The notes: generated from the sequence alone by a model not told the origin. DNA of 64,000 nucleotides from Citrobacter sp. R56 (GCF_016811995.1 NZ_CP069159.1:1736001-1800000), one strand, 5' to 3'; shown: positions 14,266 to 24,659, counted from the first letter of the stretch. Program-made: numbers and translations.

Positions 14266-15090
14266 ATGAAAAAGGTCGCGATTGTCGGTTTAGGTTGGTT
14301 AGGCATGCCCCTGGCGATGTCTCTGGCTGCGAAGGGCTGGCAGGTTATCGGCAGCAAAACCACTCAGGATGGGGTGGACGCGGCCCGCATGAGCGGTATT
14401 GAAAGCTATCCGCTGCGCCTGGAGCCGGAGCTGATTTGTGAAACGGATGACCTTGATGCATTGATGGATGTGGATGCATTGGTGGTAACGCTACCCGCGC
14501 GTCGTAGCGGTCCCGGTGAGGATTTTTACCTGCAGGCGATGCAGGAGCTGGTGGATAGCGCGCTGGCGCATCGTATCCCGCGTATTCTTTTTACCAGTTC
14601 TACATCTGTCTATGGCGATGTGCAGGGGACGGTAAAAGAGAACATGGCGCGCAATCCGGTGACGGCAAGTGGGCGTGTACTGAAGGAACTTGAAGACTGG
14701 CTGCATAACTTGCCTGGCACTTCCGTGGATATCCTGCGCCTGGCCGGGCTGGTGGGACCAGGAAGACATCCCGGACGTTTCTTTGCCGGTAAAATGGCGC
14801 CTGACGGCGAGCAGGGGGTGAATCTGGTGCATCTGGAGGATGTGATCGCTGCCATCACCCTTCTGTTACAGGCACCTAAAGGAGGACACATCTATAATAT
14901 ATGTGCGCCCGCGCACCCGGCGCGTAATGTGTTCTATCCACAGATGGCCCGTTTATTGGGAATGGAACCGCCGAAATTCCGGGAAGGCCCGGAAAAGGGA
15001 AGAGGTAAAATTATTGATGGCAGCCGGATTTGTAATGAGCTTGGATTTGAGTATCAGTATCCTGATCCGCTGGTGATGCCAATGGAATGA
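14266..15090 (+). CDS. yeeZ: NAD(P)-binding epimerase-like protein YeeZ
   Basis: 274-residue Rossmann-fold protein of the extended SDR / NAD-dependent epimerase type. The nucleotide motif GLGWLGMPLA is at residues 8-17. LFTSSTSVYGD carries the Ser/Tyr of an SDR-like active region, followed by an extended C-terminal substrate domain. It is cytosolic with no signal peptide. AGGAG lies upstream of the ATG. It is divergent from the his operon and followed 46 bases later by yeeY, the usual enteric order. The substrate is unknown in the family as far as I can recall, so the function stays general. Confidence 0.92.
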   Translation: MKKVAIVGLGWLGMPLAMSLAAKGWQVIGSKTTQDGVDAARMSGIESYPLRLEPELICETDDLDALMDVDALVVTLPARRSGPGEDFYLQAMQELVDSALAHRIPRILFTSSTSVYGDVQGTVKENMARNPVTASGRVLKELEDWLHNLPGTSVDILRLAGLVGPGRHPGRFFAGKMAPDGEQGVNLVHLEDVIAAITLLLQAPKGGHIYNICAPAHPARNVFYPQMARLLGMEPPKFREGPEKGRGKIIDGSRICNELGFEYQYPDPLVMPME

Positions 15091-15136
15091 CGCGAACGGC
15101 CAGCAGGTGATCGCCATACACCCTGAGGGGGCGAGC

Positions 15137-16060
15137 ATGAAACCACTGCTGGACGTTCTGATCATTCTTGATGCTTTAGAGAAAGAGGGCAGTTTTGCGG
15201 CGGCGTCGGCAAAATTATTTAAGACGCCTTCTGCTCTCAGCTATACCGTCCACAAACTCGAAAGCGATCTGAATATTCAGTTACTGGATCGCAGCGGTCA
15301 TCGGGCCAAATTCACCCGTACCGGCCAAATGCTGTTGGAAAAAGGCCGGGAAGTCCTGCACACCGTACGCGAGCTGGAAAAACAGGCTATCAAACTTCAC
15401 GAAGGCTGGGAAAACGAACTGGTCATCGGTGTGGATGACACATTCCCTTTTTCACTTCTTGCTCCACTCATTGAATCTTTCTATCAACACCACAGTGTTA
15501 CCCGCCTTAAATTTATCAATGGCGTACTGGGCGGCTCCTGGGAAGCGCTCACGCAGGGACGGGCGGATATCATTGTGGGGGCAACGCATGAACCGCCTCC
15601 TTTAAGCGGTTTCGGTTTTGTGCAGTTGGGGTATCTTGAGCAAGTCTTTGCGGTCGCACCGCACCACCCCTTAGTGCATGAACAAGAGCCATTGAGCCGC
15701 CGTATCATTAAACGCTTCCGCGCCATTGTGGTCGGCGACATTACTCATCCGGCGTCCTCATCTCAGCTTCTTGAAGACCAGGAAGCGATAACCGTGTTTG
15801 ATTTTAAAACCAAACTGGAATTGCAAATCAGTGGGCTGGGATGCGGCTATTTACCGCGCTATCTGGCGCAGCGATTTCTGGAAAGTGGCGCGCTGGTTGA
15901 GAAGAAGGTGGTGGCGCAAATCCTCTTTGAACCGGTATGGATTGGCTGGAACGAGCAGACCGCCGGACTGGCCAGCGCCTGGTGGCGAGATGAGATTTTA
16001 GCAAATAGTGCTATTGCTGGTGTCTACTCAAAAGATGCTGTTGGTAAATCAATCGATTAG
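15137..16060 (+). CDS. yeeY: LysR-family transcriptional regulator YeeY
   Basis: 307-residue LysR-type regulator. The N-terminal winged helix-turn-helix covers about residues 1-60 (EGSFAAASAKLFKTPSALSY), followed by a linker helix and a periplasmic-binding-like effector domain from about residue 90. ATG 15137 follows GAGGGGG and gives the family start MKPLLDVL; the upstream in-frame codons are not preferred. It sits between yeeZ and plaP in the same direction, and a terminator follows. The target genes and ligand are not evident from the sequence. Confidence 0.92.
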   Translation: MKPLLDVLIILDALEKEGSFAAASAKLFKTPSALSYTVHKLESDLNIQLLDRSGHRAKFTRTGQMLLEKGREVLHTVRELEKQAIKLHEGWENELVIGVDDTFPFSLLAPLIESFYQHHSVTRLKFINGVLGGSWEALTQGRADIIVGATHEPPPLSGFGFVQLGYLEQVFAVAPHHPLVHEQEPLSRRIIKRFRAIVVGDITHPASSSQLLEDQEAITVFDFKTKLELQISGLGCGYLPRYLAQRFLESGALVEKKVVAQILFEPVWIGWNEQTAGLASAWWRDEILANSAIAGVYSKDAVGKSID

Positions 16061-16146
16061 GAAAATTAATTTGGGACAGGGGTCTCATTCTCTTGTCATT
16101 TCTCCTCAATCTAGTGCAAAATACGCCGCTTGCAAAAAATGACATT

Positions 16147-16180
16147 AACCGACGTTTTAATACGCGTCGGTTATTTTTTT
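16147..16180 (+). terminator. Rho-independent terminator between yeeY and plaP
   Basis: Perfect 8-bp stem AACCGACG (16147-16154) / CGTCGGTT (16165-16172) with a 10-base loop, then A and seven T. It separates yeeY from the plaP leader. Confidence 0.9.
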
Positions 16181-16327
16181 GCATCAAACCAATCATTCAT
16201 AAAAGAGGCCGGGCTTCGTACCGGATAGATACTTACTAAAAATCGACAGTTGTTGTCGCTGAGGAATCCGTAAAAATGGGGCAATTTTTTGCTTACGCGA
16301 CGGTATTCGCCGTAAAGGGGAATGACC

Positions 16328-17686
16328 ATGTCGCATAACGTTACTCCAAACACCTCTCGCGTGGAATTACGTAAGACGCTTACGTTGGTTCCGGTTGTTA
16401 TGATGGGCCTTGCCTATATGCAGCCGATGACGCTGTTCGATACATTTGGTATCGTTTCAGGCCTCACAGACGGTCACGTACCGACGGCATACGCCTTCGC
16501 GCTGATCGCTATTCTGTTTACGGCGCTGAGCTATGGGAAGCTGGTACGTCGTTACCCTTCTGCAGGCTCTGCGTATACCTATGCCCAGAAATCCATTAGC
16601 CCTACCGTTGGTTTTATGGTGGGTTGGTCTTCTCTGCTCGACTACCTGTTCGCGCCGATGATCAACATTCTGCTGGCAAAAATTTACTTTGAAGCCCTTG
16701 TGCCTTCGATCCCGTCGTGGGTGTTCGTTGTCGCCCTGGTGGCGTTTATGACGGCATTTAACCTGCGCAGTCTCAAATCCGTGGCTAACTTCAATACCGT
16801 TATTGTGGTGTTGCAGGTTGTGCTGATCGCGGTCATTTTGGGCATGGTGGTGTACGGGGTGTTTGAAGGCGAAGGCGCCGGTACGCTGGCCAGCTCGCGT
16901 CCGTTCTGGTCAGGCGATGCGCACGTTATTCCGATGATCACCGGTGCGACGATTCTGTGCTTCTCCTTTACCGGATTTGACGGCATCAGCAACCTGTCGG
17001 AAGAAACCAAAGATGCAGAGCGCGTTATTCCGCGCGCTATCTTCCTGACCGCGCTTATCGGCGGTCTGATCTTCATCTTTTCAACCTACTTCCTGCAGCT
17101 GTACTTCCCGGATATCTCTCGCTTTAAAGATCCGGATGCCTCTCAGCCAGAAATTATGCTGTATGTTGCGGGTAAAACCTTCCAGGTTGGCGCGTTGATC
17201 TTCTCCACCATCACCGTACTGGCTTCTGGTATGGCGGCGCATGCGGGCGTAGCGCGTCTGATGTACGTGATGGGTCGTGACGGTGTGTTCCCGAAAAGTT
17301 TCTTCGGTTACGTTCACCCGAAATGGCGTACACCGGCGATGAACATCATCCTGGTAGGTGCGATTGCTCTGCTGGCAATCAACTTCGACCTGGTGATGGC
17401 GACAGCGCTGATCAACTTCGGTGCGCTGGTGGCCTTTACATTTGTTAACCTGTCGGTAATTTCACAGTTCTGGATCCGTGAGAAGCGCAACAAAACGCTG
17501 AAAGACCATTTCCAGTACCTGTTCCTGCCGATGTGTGGTGCGCTGACCGTTGGTGCGCTGTGGGTTAACCTGGAAGAGAGCTCCATGGTGCTGGGCTTGA
17601 TCTGGGCCGCGATTGGCCTGATTTATCTGGCATGCGTGACCAAAAGCTTCCGCAACCCGGTGCCGCAGTACGAAGACGTTGCATAA
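16328..17686 (+). CDS. plaP: Putrescine importer PlaP (APC family)
   Basis: Inner-membrane amino acid/polyamine permease of 452 residues with about 12 membrane segments. In E. coli the nearly identical protein (formerly YeeF) is a low-affinity putrescine importer. The APC signature is seen in [20 protein letters not shown] at the first helix and in [20 protein letters not shown] in the middle helix/loop. Two in-frame ATGs exist; the second (16328) is used because AGGGGA is better spaced from it and it gives the family N-terminus [11 protein letters not shown]. The leader between the terminator and the start is about 147 bases and holds small hairpins, for example around 16237-16252. A shared terminator separates it from sbcB. 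Confidence 0.96.
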   Translation: MSHNVTPNTSRVELRKTLTLVPVVMMGLAYMQPMTLFDTFGIVSGLTDGHVPTAYAFALIAILFTALSYGKLVRRYPSAGSAYTYAQKSISPTVGFMVGWSSLLDYLFAPMINILLAKIYFEALVPSIPSWVFVVALVAFMTAFNLRSLKSVANFNTVIVVLQVVLIAVILGMVVYGVFEGEGAGTLASSRPFWSGDAHVIPMITGATILCFSFTGFDGISNLSEETKDAERVIPRAIFLTALIGGLIFIFSTYFLQLYFPDISRFKDPDASQPEIMLYVAGKTFQVGALIFSTITVLASGMAAHAGVARLMYVMGRDGVFPKSFFGYVHPKWRTPAMNIILVGAIALLAINFDLVMATALINFGALVAFTFVNLSVISQFWIREKRNKTLKDHFQYLFLPMCGALTVGALWVNLEESSMVLGLIWAAIGLIYLACVTKSFRNPVPQYEDVA

Positions 17687-17724
17687 CCACTGACTTTTCT
17701 GCACCTGTTTGTCAGGCGCATAAT

Positions 17725-17755
17725 AAAAAACCGGAGCGTTGTCTCCGGTTTTTTT
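17725..17755. terminator. Bidirectional terminator between plaP and sbcB
   Basis: Stem AACCGGAG (17729-17736) / CTCCGGTT (17743-17750) with a 6-base loop, flanked by an A-run and a T-run. It serves the convergent plaP and sbcB genes. Confidence 0.92.
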
Positions 17756-17792
17756 ATGCTGCAGATTCTGTCAGTAGGGACTCATTAGGTTT

Positions 17793-19217
17793 TCAAACAA
17801 TCTCTTCGGCGTACTGCCACAGTGATTTCAGTAACGTCTGCTTCCCGCTATCATCAGCATACTGCTGGTATAACATCTGCAATTCATCCGCATAGCGTTG
17901 CAAAAACTCTGGTGTGAAGACCTGACGGCGGTGATCCAGCCAGCGCTGCTGCTCGGCTTCATCCAGGGTGCCCGGGAAATTACGGGCGCGATAATTAAAC
18001 AGCAGTTTTTCTATACGCTTATCGGCGAAAGTGATATCAAGCGCGGGTAAATTGCGCGGCTCCGTTTCCAGAATGATCTTCATGGCTTCACGATCCGCAT
18101 CGCTGAAAAAGCCATTATAAAGCTGAGCATCGACGTTATCCGAAGGGGTAAACGGCTCTGCTTCTGCAAAGATCGCCACGACTTTATCGCGTACCTGCGG
18201 GTTTTCGCGTAACACTTTTAGATTATCGAGACACTGCTGGCGATTAATGCCCAACCGGTCCGCGTCTTCCGGGCGCAGTGTATTGGCCTGCGCCAGAACC
18301 GGACACTTATTGATATGCACCAGTTTGACGGGAACCGCGGCGTTATCGCCCAGATCGGCTTTGGCGGTGTATAACCGCTCGCGCAGGGTATTGCTGTCAA
18401 GCTCCAGCAGCGGAGAAATATCACCCGCCAGATCCACCATGATCACCGCATTCCGATTTTCCGGGTGCCAGGCCAGCGGGGCGACCCAGCTGGTATTACC
18501 GCGCCATGCGCCAAACATACCGGAGACATGGACCAGCGGTTTCATCTGAGGGACATCAATCAGCGCGGCCAGTTTATGCTTGTTACGGTGGCTGTAAAGA
18601 TACTCAAACAGACGTGGCTGGCGTGACTTCACCAGTTGCGCCATCGCAATGGTCGCATAAACATCGGCCATCGCATCGTGTGCGTTGGCGTGTTCGATCC
18701 CGTTGGCTTTAGTTAAATGTTCAAGGCGAAAACTGGGCAGCCCGTCTTCGTTTTCGGGCCAGTTGATCCCTTCCGGTCGCAGTGCGTAACAGGCGCGCAT
18801 CACATCCAGCAGATCCCAACGCGAGTTATCGTGTTGCCAGCTCCAGGCGTAGGGATCGTAAAAGTTGCGGTACAGAATATTGCGCGTGACTTCATCATCA
18901 AAGCGGACGTTATTGTAGCCAAGGATGCAGGTCTTCGGCACGGTAAACAGGGCGTGAATTCGTTGAGCGAAGGCGGCTTCGTTTTCCCCTTTTTCCCGCG
19001 CTTCCTGCGGCGTGATGCCGGTGATTAGCACGGCTTGCGGTTGCGGGAGGTAATCATCGGCAGGCTTGCAGTAAAACACCTCCGGTTCGCCAATAACGTT
19101 AAAATCGCTATCGGTGCGAATCGCGGCGAACTGCGCGGGTCTGTCCAGTGCAGGGTGTGTACCAAATGTTTCGTAATCGTGGAACAAAAAGGTAGGAAGC
19201 TGCTTGCCGTCATTCAT
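17793..19217 (-). CDS. sbcB: Exodeoxyribonuclease I
   Basis: Single-strand-specific 3'-5' DNA exonuclease used in mismatch repair and recombination. It is 474 residues and belongs to the DEDDh superfamily. Exo I carries FLFHDYETFG with metal ligands D14 and E16, the Exo II region YNNVRFDDEV, and Exo III NAHDAMADVYAT with the catalytic His and Asp. The SH3-like and C-terminal helical parts follow to the usual length. The frame is open further upstream, but the ATG at 19217 gives the family start MNDGKQ. Cytosolic monomer, convergent with plaP and divergent from phsABC. Confidence 0.97.
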   Translation of the reverse strand: MNDGKQLPTFLFHDYETFGTHPALDRPAQFAAIRTDSDFNVIGEPEVFYCKPADDYLPQPQAVLITGITPQEAREKGENEAAFAQRIHALFTVPKTCILGYNNVRFDDEVTRNILYRNFYDPYAWSWQHDNSRWDLLDVMRACYALRPEGINWPENEDGLPSFRLEHLTKANGIEHANAHDAMADVYATIAMAQLVKSRQPRLFEYLYSHRNKHKLAALIDVPQMKPLVHVSGMFGAWRGNTSWVAPLAWHPENRNAVIMVDLAGDISPLLELDSNTLRERLYTAKADLGDNAAVPVKLVHINKCPVLAQANTLRPEDADRLGINRQQCLDNLKVLRENPQVRDKVVAIFAEAEPFTPSDNVDAQLYNGFFSDADREAMKIILETEPRNLPALDITFADKRIEKLLFNYRARNFPGTLDEAEQQRWLDHRRQVFTPEFLQRYADELQMLYQQYADDSGKQTLLKSLWQYAEEIV

Positions 19218-19615
19218 TGTGGAGTTGTACCCGGTTTCAATTTTCGCTCTGGTAAGAGTAACAAAAAACGACAGGGTAATCAGCAAGACCGGTGCTTTGC
19301 CTGAATCACGAATGCGAATTAATTGGGTTGTTATTAATTTTCAGCGAATACAGAAATAACGTAGCCGATTTGTATCTTTGTTTTAATAGAGTGAACCTGG
19401 GTAATGATATAAATTTACGCTAAATTGACGACATCCAATGGGGTTATTTTCTTGCTGACTGTCATTATTTGACTGTATTCGGAATCTTTTGATAAGTAAC
19501 AATTTTTAGCTATTTATCTATTTTATTGCTCTCTGTTATGAATTGTGAGTAAGGACATAAACTTACGATATATATTCAATATAATTATTGGATATATCTA
19601 ATAACAGGAGGTTAT
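19218..19615. other. Intergenic region between sbcB and phsA
   Basis: 398 bases without a gene, AT-rich, between divergent sbcB and phsA, so promoters for both must lie here. The only site I can point to is an FNR-like sequence (19489-19502). A TGTGA half-site at about 19544 is too weak to call a CRP site. No repeat or RNA gene was seen. Confidence 0.7.
19489..19502. promoter_or_regulatory. Candidate FNR binding site upstream of phsA
   Basis: TTGATAAGTAACAA differs from the FNR consensus TTGATNNNNATCAA at a single base. It lies about 114 bases before the phsA start. phs expression is known to be anaerobic in Salmonella. Binding here is an inference. Confidence 0.35.
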
Positions 19616-21892
19616 ATGAGCATCAGTCGGCGTAGTTTTTTGCAAGGCGTCGGGTTGAGTTGTTCCGCGTGCGCCATAGGTGGCTTTGCACCCGGAGCAC
19701 TGGCGCGCAATCCGACAGAGGGGGTGAGCGGTAAAACATCCCTGACGCCCAGTCTGTGCGAAATGTGTTCGTTTCGGTGTCCGATTCAGGCGCAGGTTAT
19801 TAAAAATAAAACGGTTTTTATTCAAGGTAATCCTCATGCCCCCCAGCAGGGAACGCGGGTTTGCGCCAGGGGCGGCAGCGGTGTCAGCCTGGTCAATGAT
19901 CCACATCGTATTGTGAAACCCATGAAGCGCACCGGCCCACGCGGCGGCGGTGAATGGCAGGTCATTAGCTGGCAGCAGGCCTATCAAGAAATTGCTGAAA
20001 AAATGACGGAAATTAAAAAGCAATATGGGCCGGAAGGGGTCGTATTTTCTTCCAAGTCCGGTTCGCTTTCAGGTCATCTGTTTCATCTTGCTACCGCATT
20101 CGGTTCTCCCAATACCTTTACACACGCCTCAACCTGTCCTGCCGGAAAATCCATTGCGGCAAAAGTGATGATGGGTGGAGACCTGGCGATGGACATCGCC
20201 AATACCCGCTACATGGTCTCATTTGGGCATAATTTGTATGAGGGGATTGAAGTTGCGGATACCCATGAATTGATGACGGCGCAGGAGAAGGGGGCCAAAA
20301 TGGTCAGCTTCGATCCGCGTCTTTCCGTTTTCTCCAGCAAAGCAGATGAGTGGCATGCGATTCGTCCCGGCGGTGACTTACCGGTGTTGATGGCAATGTG
20401 CCACGTCATGATCAACGAAAATCTCTACGATGCCGCCTTTGTTGAGCGTTACACCAGCGGATTCGCGCAGCTGGCGGAAGCGGTGAAAGAGACCACGCCT
20501 GCGTGGGCGCAACAGCATGCTGACGTGCCTGCCGATGTCATTACACGGGTCACGCGAGAGCTTGCCGCCTGCGCACCGCATGCCATGGTTAGCCCCGGTC
20601 ATCGCGCGACATTCTCTCAAGAAGAGATCGACATGCGGCGCATGATTTTTACCCTGAACGTGCTGCTCGGAAATATTGAGCGCGAGGGTGGGATGTACCA
20701 GAAAAAAGGGGCCGCAACGTATAACAAACTGGCAGGCGAAACCGTCGCTCCGGTGCTGGCCAAACCTGACGTCAAAAATATGCCCAAGACGAAGGCGCAA
20801 CGCATTGATTTAGTGGCGCCGCAATTCAAATTTATCGCGGCCGGCGGTGGCGTCGTCCAAAGCGTGATTGACGCGGTGCTAAAACAGACGCCTTACCCGG
20901 TGAAGGGCTGGATTATGTCCCGCCACAACCCTCTGCAAACCGTCACCTGTCGGCCGGATCTGGTGAAAACCATGGAGCAGTTGGATCTGGTCGTCAGTTG
21001 CGATGTTTACTTAAGTGAAAGCGCGGCTTACGCAGACTATCTGTTACCGGAATGCACTTACCTTGAGCGTGATGAAGAAGTCTCCGACATGTCCGGGCTG
21101 AATCCCGCTTATGCGTTGCGCCAGCAGGTGGTGGACCCCATCGGCGAGGCGCGTCCGAGCTGGCAAATCTGGAAAGAGCTGGCTGTGCAGTTGGGCCTGG
21201 GGCATTACTTCCCCTGGCAGGATATGCAGACTCGTCAGCTGTATCAGCTCAATGGCGATCATGGCTTGTCGGCGGAATTGCGCCAGAAAGGGTATCGGGA
21301 ATGGGGTGTGCCGCTGCTGTTGCGTGAGCCAGAATCCGTTCGTCAGTTTGTCACGCGTTTTCCCGGTGCGGCGGCGGCAGACAGTGAAGGAACCTATAGC
21401 GACCAGCTACGTTTCAAATCGCCGTCCGGCAAAATCGAGTTGTACTCTGAAGCGCTGGAAGCCTTGTTGCCTGGCTATGGGGTTCCTCAGGCCCGCCACA
21501 TTGCACTTAAAAAAGACGACGAACTCTATTTTATTCAGGGCAAGGTTGCCGTACACACCAACGGCGCGACGCAGTATGTCCCGTTACTCAGTGAGTTGAT
21601 GTGGGATAACGCCGTTTGGATCCACCCGCAGACAGCCCGCGAAAAGGGTATCCGCAATGGGGACGAGATCTGGCTGGAAAACGCAACCGGCAAAGAAAAA
21701 GGGAAAGCACTGGTCACGGCAGGCATTCGACCCGATACGCTGTTTGTTTACATGGGCTTTGGGGCGAAGGCAGGGGCGAAAACCGCCGCGACAACGCACG
21801 GCATTCACTGCGGGAACTTGCTGCCGCATGTGACCAGTCCGGTTTCTGGCACAGTGGTGCATACCGCTGGCGTCACGCTTAGCCGGGCATGA
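19616..21892 (+). CDS. phsA: Thiosulfate reductase molybdopterin subunit
   Basis: Catalytic subunit of the periplasm-facing thiosulfate reductase, which reduces thiosulfate to sulfide and sulfite with menaquinol electrons. It is a 758-residue member of the DMSO reductase family. A twin-arginine signal (SRRSFLQG, residues 4-11, then a hydrophobic stretch to about 30) targets it to Tat export. The [4Fe-4S] ligands are C48, C51, C55 and C83. The molybdenum ligand is most likely C174 in [10 protein letters not shown], as in polysulfide/thiosulfate reductases. AGGAGG precedes the ATG. First gene of phsABC. Confidence 0.97.
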   Translation: MSISRRSFLQGVGLSCSACAIGGFAPGALARNPTEGVSGKTSLTPSLCEMCSFRCPIQAQVIKNKTVFIQGNPHAPQQGTRVCARGGSGVSLVNDPHRIVKPMKRTGPRGGGEWQVISWQQAYQEIAEKMTEIKKQYGPEGVVFSSKSGSLSGHLFHLATAFGSPNTFTHASTCPAGKSIAAKVMMGGDLAMDIANTRYMVSFGHNLYEGIEVADTHELMTAQEKGAKMVSFDPRLSVFSSKADEWHAIRPGGDLPVLMAMCHVMINENLYDAAFVERYTSGFAQLAEAVKETTPAWAQQHADVPADVITRVTRELAACAPHAMVSPGHRATFSQEEIDMRRMIFTLNVLLGNIEREGGMYQKKGAATYNKLAGETVAPVLAKPDVKNMPKTKAQRIDLVAPQFKFIAAGGGVVQSVIDAVLKQTPYPVKGWIMSRHNPLQTVTCRPDLVKTMEQLDLVVSCDVYLSESAAYADYLLPECTYLERDEEVSDMSGLNPAYALRQQVVDPIGEARPSWQIWKELAVQLGLGHYFPWQDMQTRQLYQLNGDHGLSAELRQKGYREWGVPLLLREPESVRQFVTRFPGAAAADSEGTYSDQLRFKSPSGKIELYSEALEALLPGYGVPQARHIALKKDDELYFIQGKVAVHTNGATQYVPLLSELMWDNAVWIHPQTAREKGIRNGDEIWLENATGKEKGKALVTAGIRPDTLFVYMGFGAKAGAKTAATTHGIHCGNLLPHVTSPVSGTVVHTAGVTLSRA

Positions 21893-21906
21893 GGAGGGAG
21901 AAAAGC

Positions 21907-22485
21907 ATGAATCAACCGACGAACTCCTATGTCATGTTGCATGACGAGAAACGCTGCATTGGATGCCAGGCGTGCACGGTGGCCTGCAAGGTACTTAATG
22001 ATGTCCCGGAGGGATTTAGCCGTGTTCAGGTGCAGATCCAAACGCCTGACCCTGAATCTGCCACGCTGGAACATTTTCGTTTTATCCGCGTCTCCTGCCA
22101 GCATTGCGAGGATGCTCCCTGCGTTACGGTATGCCCAACCGGCGCTTCATTCCGTGATGAAAACGGCATCGTGCAGGTCGATAAATCGCGCTGTATCGGC
22201 TGCGATTATTGTGTTGCAGCGTGTCCGTTCCACGTTCGCTTTCTGAATCCCCAAACGGGGATTGCCGAAAAATGTAATTTCTGTGCCGACACGCGTCTGG
22301 CATCAGGACAACAACCGGCCTGCGTCTCCGTGTGTCCGACGGATGCGCTGAAATTTGGTCGACTCGATGAAGCGGAGATCCAACACTGGATCGGCCAAAA
22401 AGAGGTGTACCGGCAGCAGGAAGAACGCAGTGGCGCGGTCAGTTTATACCGACGCAAGGAGATACATCAGGAGGGTAAAGTATGA
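21907..22485 (+). CDS. phsB: Thiosulfate reductase electron-transfer subunit
   Basis: Ferredoxin-like subunit of 192 residues that moves electrons from the cytochrome subunit PhsC to PhsA. Four cysteine groups bind four [4Fe-4S] clusters: [37 protein letters not shown] and CNFC...CVSVCP. It has no signal peptide and is presumably co-exported with PhsA. ATG 21907 follows GGAGGGAG and gives the family start; the frame is open further upstream. It begins 14 bases after phsA. Confidence 0.97.
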   Translation: MNQPTNSYVMLHDEKRCIGCQACTVACKVLNDVPEGFSRVQVQIQTPDPESATLEHFRFIRVSCQHCEDAPCVTVCPTGASFRDENGIVQVDKSRCIGCDYCVAACPFHVRFLNPQTGIAEKCNFCADTRLASGQQPACVSVCPTDALKFGRLDEAEIQHWIGQKEVYRQQEERSGAVSLYRRKEIHQEGKV

Positions 22486-23249
22486 ATACCATCTGGGGAG
22501 CCGAACTGAACTACGCGCCGGATTACTGGCCTTTATGGCTCGTCTGTGCGGGGGGCGTGGTGTTGATGCTGCTTGCCGCACTTGGGGCGCATGCGCTGTT
22601 GCGCGCCATGTTTGCACCGAAAACGGCGAAGGGGGAAGAGCAACGTGACTACCTCTATTCACTGGCGATCCGCCGCTGGCACTGGGGAAATGCGCTGCTG
22701 TTTGTCCTGCTTTTGCTCAGTGGTCTGTTTGGCCATTTCTCAATCGGACCCGTGGCATTAATGGTGAAACTGCATACCGTGTGCGGATTCGCACTGGCGG
22801 CATGTTGGATTGGTTTCATCCTCATTAATGCGTTCGGCGGTAACGGACATCACTACAAGGTGAACGTCAACGGACTTGTCACGCGGTGTCTGCGGCAGAC
22901 GCGTTTTTACCTGTGCGGCATTATGCATGGCGAAGCGCACCCTTATGCTGCTACAACGGAAAACAAATTTAACCCGCTACAGCAACTGGCGTATCTGGCC
23001 ATCATGTATGCGCTCGTGCCTCTGTTGATCATCAGCGGATTTCTGTGTCTGTATCCGCAATTCATGGGGGCGGGTCCGGTTATGCTGGCGTTGCATATGG
23101 CGTTCGCCGTCGTTGGGCTGCTGTTTATTTGCGCACATATTTACCTTTGCACGCTCGGTGATACGCCAGGGCAAATTTTCCGTAGCATGATAGACGGTTA
23201 TCATCGCCATCGCAGTCATCATGCGGAATCTTCGCCGCGTAAGGGATAA
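22482..23249 (+). CDS. phsC: Thiosulfate reductase cytochrome b membrane subunit
   Basis: Integral membrane subunit of 255 residues with about five hydrophobic helices. It anchors PhsAB to the periplasmic face and oxidises menaquinol. Histidines set in membrane segments ([47 protein letters not shown]) are the likely ligands of two b hemes, as in formate dehydrogenase gamma-type cytochromes. It overlaps phsB by 4 bases and is followed by a terminator. Confidence 0.95.
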   Translation: MNTIWGAELNYAPDYWPLWLVCAGGVVLMLLAALGAHALLRAMFAPKTAKGEEQRDYLYSLAIRRWHWGNALLFVLLLLSGLFGHFSIGPVALMVKLHTVCGFALAACWIGFILINAFGGNGHHYKVNVNGLVTRCLRQTRFYLCGIMHGEAHPYAATTENKFNPLQQLAYLAIMYALVPLLIISGFLCLYPQFMGAGPVMLALHMAFAVVGLLFICAHIYLCTLGDTPGQIFRSMIDGYHRHRSHHAESSPRKG

Positions 23250-23298
23250 TTTTTCCCCGCGCTGAAACCCGGAAAACAGGCGCGGTGGGTTAAAATCA

Positions 23299-23341
23299 TG
23301 CAAGAAAATGTGCTTTTAGTCACATTTTCTTGCAATTTTTT
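23299..23341 (+). terminator. Terminator of the phsABC operon
   Basis: A perfect, AT-rich 14-bp inverted repeat (arms TGCAAGAAAATGTG at 23299-23312 and CACATTTTCTTGCA at 23321-23334) with an 8-base loop is followed by ATTTTTT. It lies 50 bases after phsC and 60 before dacD. The low GC of the stem is unusual for a terminator. Confidence 0.75.
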
Positions 23342-23400
23342 CATGTTTGTTCACCCGAACTTCCGTAAAAAGAACAGCAAATTATTCTCTTTCTGAGGAC

Positions 23401-24573
23401 ATGCTGTTGAAATCCCGTTTGTTTATTGTCGCGTCTCTGTTTGCGTTGAATCTTACATCTGCCTTTGCTGCTGATACCCCCGACTTTGCCCCCCAACCGC
23501 CAGCCATTGACGCAGGGGCGTGGGTGCTCATGGATTACACGACAGGACAGATTCTTACCGCCAATAACGAACACCAGCAGCGTAATCCTGCCAGCCTGAC
23601 CAAACTGATGACCGGGTATGTGGTTGACCGTGCCATCGACAGCCATCGTATTAGCCGCAACGACATTGTGACTGTCGGACGTGATGCCTGGGCAAAAGAT
23701 AATCCCGTGTTTGTGGGGTCCTCATTGATGTTCTTAAAAGAGGGCGACCGCGTCACGGTGCATGATTTAAGTCGCGGGCTGATCGTCGATTCAGGCAACG
23801 ATGCTTGCGTGGCGCTGGCGGATTACATTGCCGGAGGACAGCCGCAGTTTGTTGCCATGATGAACCGCTATGTGCAAAAGCTAAATTTACAGGATACGCA
23901 TTTTGAAACGGTACACGGGCTGGATGCGCCGGGTCAGCACAGTTCGGCGTATGACCTGGCGGTGCTTTCGCGGGCGATTATTCATGGCGAACCCGAGTTT
24001 TATCATATGTATAGCGAAAAGAGCCTCACCTGGAATGGCATCACGCAGCACAACCGCAACGGCCTGCTGTGGGATAAAACGCTAAACGTTGACGGTCTTA
24101 AAACCGGACACACATCGGGTGCCGGATATAACCTTATCGCCTCTGCCGTGGATGGGCAGCGCCGTCTTATCGCGGTGGTGATGGGGGCTGAAAGCCCGAA
24201 AGGCCGCGAAGATCAAGCCCGTAAACTGTTGCACTGGGGGCAACAGAACTTCGACACCGTACAAGTTCTTAAAAGTGGGAAGAAAGTCGGTAGCGAGCGT
24301 ATCTGGTACGGTGACAAAGAGAAAATTGCACTAGGTACTGAGCAGGATTTTTGGTTGGCGCTTCCAAAAGCAGAAATTCCTAATATAAAAGCAAAATATG
24401 TGCTTGATAAACACGAGATTGTCGCCCCCATTGCCTCACATCAACGGGTTGGTGAAATTGAACTCTACGATCGGGACAAACTGGTTGCGCACTGGCCGCT
24501 GGTGACGCTGGAGTCCGTTGAGGAAGGCGGTGTTTTTTCGCGTCTGAGCGATTATTTTCACCATAAGGCATAA
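23401..24573 (+). CDS. dacD: D-alanyl-D-alanine carboxypeptidase (PBP6b)
   Basis: Periplasmic, membrane-anchored low-molecular-weight penicillin-binding protein that trims the terminal D-Ala from peptidoglycan pentapeptides. It has 390 residues. A signal peptide (about residues 1-23, ending SAFA) is followed by the peptidase S11 domain, with S65-L-T-K68, the SGN motif in IVDSGNDACVA and the KTG motif in VDGLKTGHTSGAGYN. A C-terminal beta domain and an amphipathic end (RLSDYFHHKA) anchor it to the membrane. The frame is open to 23347, but ATG 23401 after GAGGA gives a proper signal peptide. Confidence 0.96.
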   Translation: MLLKSRLFIVASLFALNLTSAFAADTPDFAPQPPAIDAGAWVLMDYTTGQILTANNEHQQRNPASLTKLMTGYVVDRAIDSHRISRNDIVTVGRDAWAKDNPVFVGSSLMFLKEGDRVTVHDLSRGLIVDSGNDACVALADYIAGGQPQFVAMMNRYVQKLNLQDTHFETVHGLDAPGQHSSAYDLAVLSRAIIHGEPEFYHMYSEKSLTWNGITQHNRNGLLWDKTLNVDGLKTGHTSGAGYNLIASAVDGQRRLIAVVMGAESPKGREDQARKLLHWGQQNFDTVQVLKSGKKVGSERIWYGDKEKIALGTEQDFWLALPKAEIPNIKAKYVLDKHEIVAPIASHQRVGEIELYDRDKLVAHWPLVTLESVEEGGVFSRLSDYFHHKA

Positions 24574-24659
24574 CGGAATTATTCCAGGGCAGACTGGCGA
24601 GAGTGCGAGTCTGCTCACATAATAATCACTATTTCCTTGTGGCTGTTATGTGAAAATTA

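Noticed and set aside
24585-24616. Terminator after dacD formed by GCAGACT / AGTCTGC
   Set aside because: The stem is only 7 bp with a long loop and no T-run; too weak to call.
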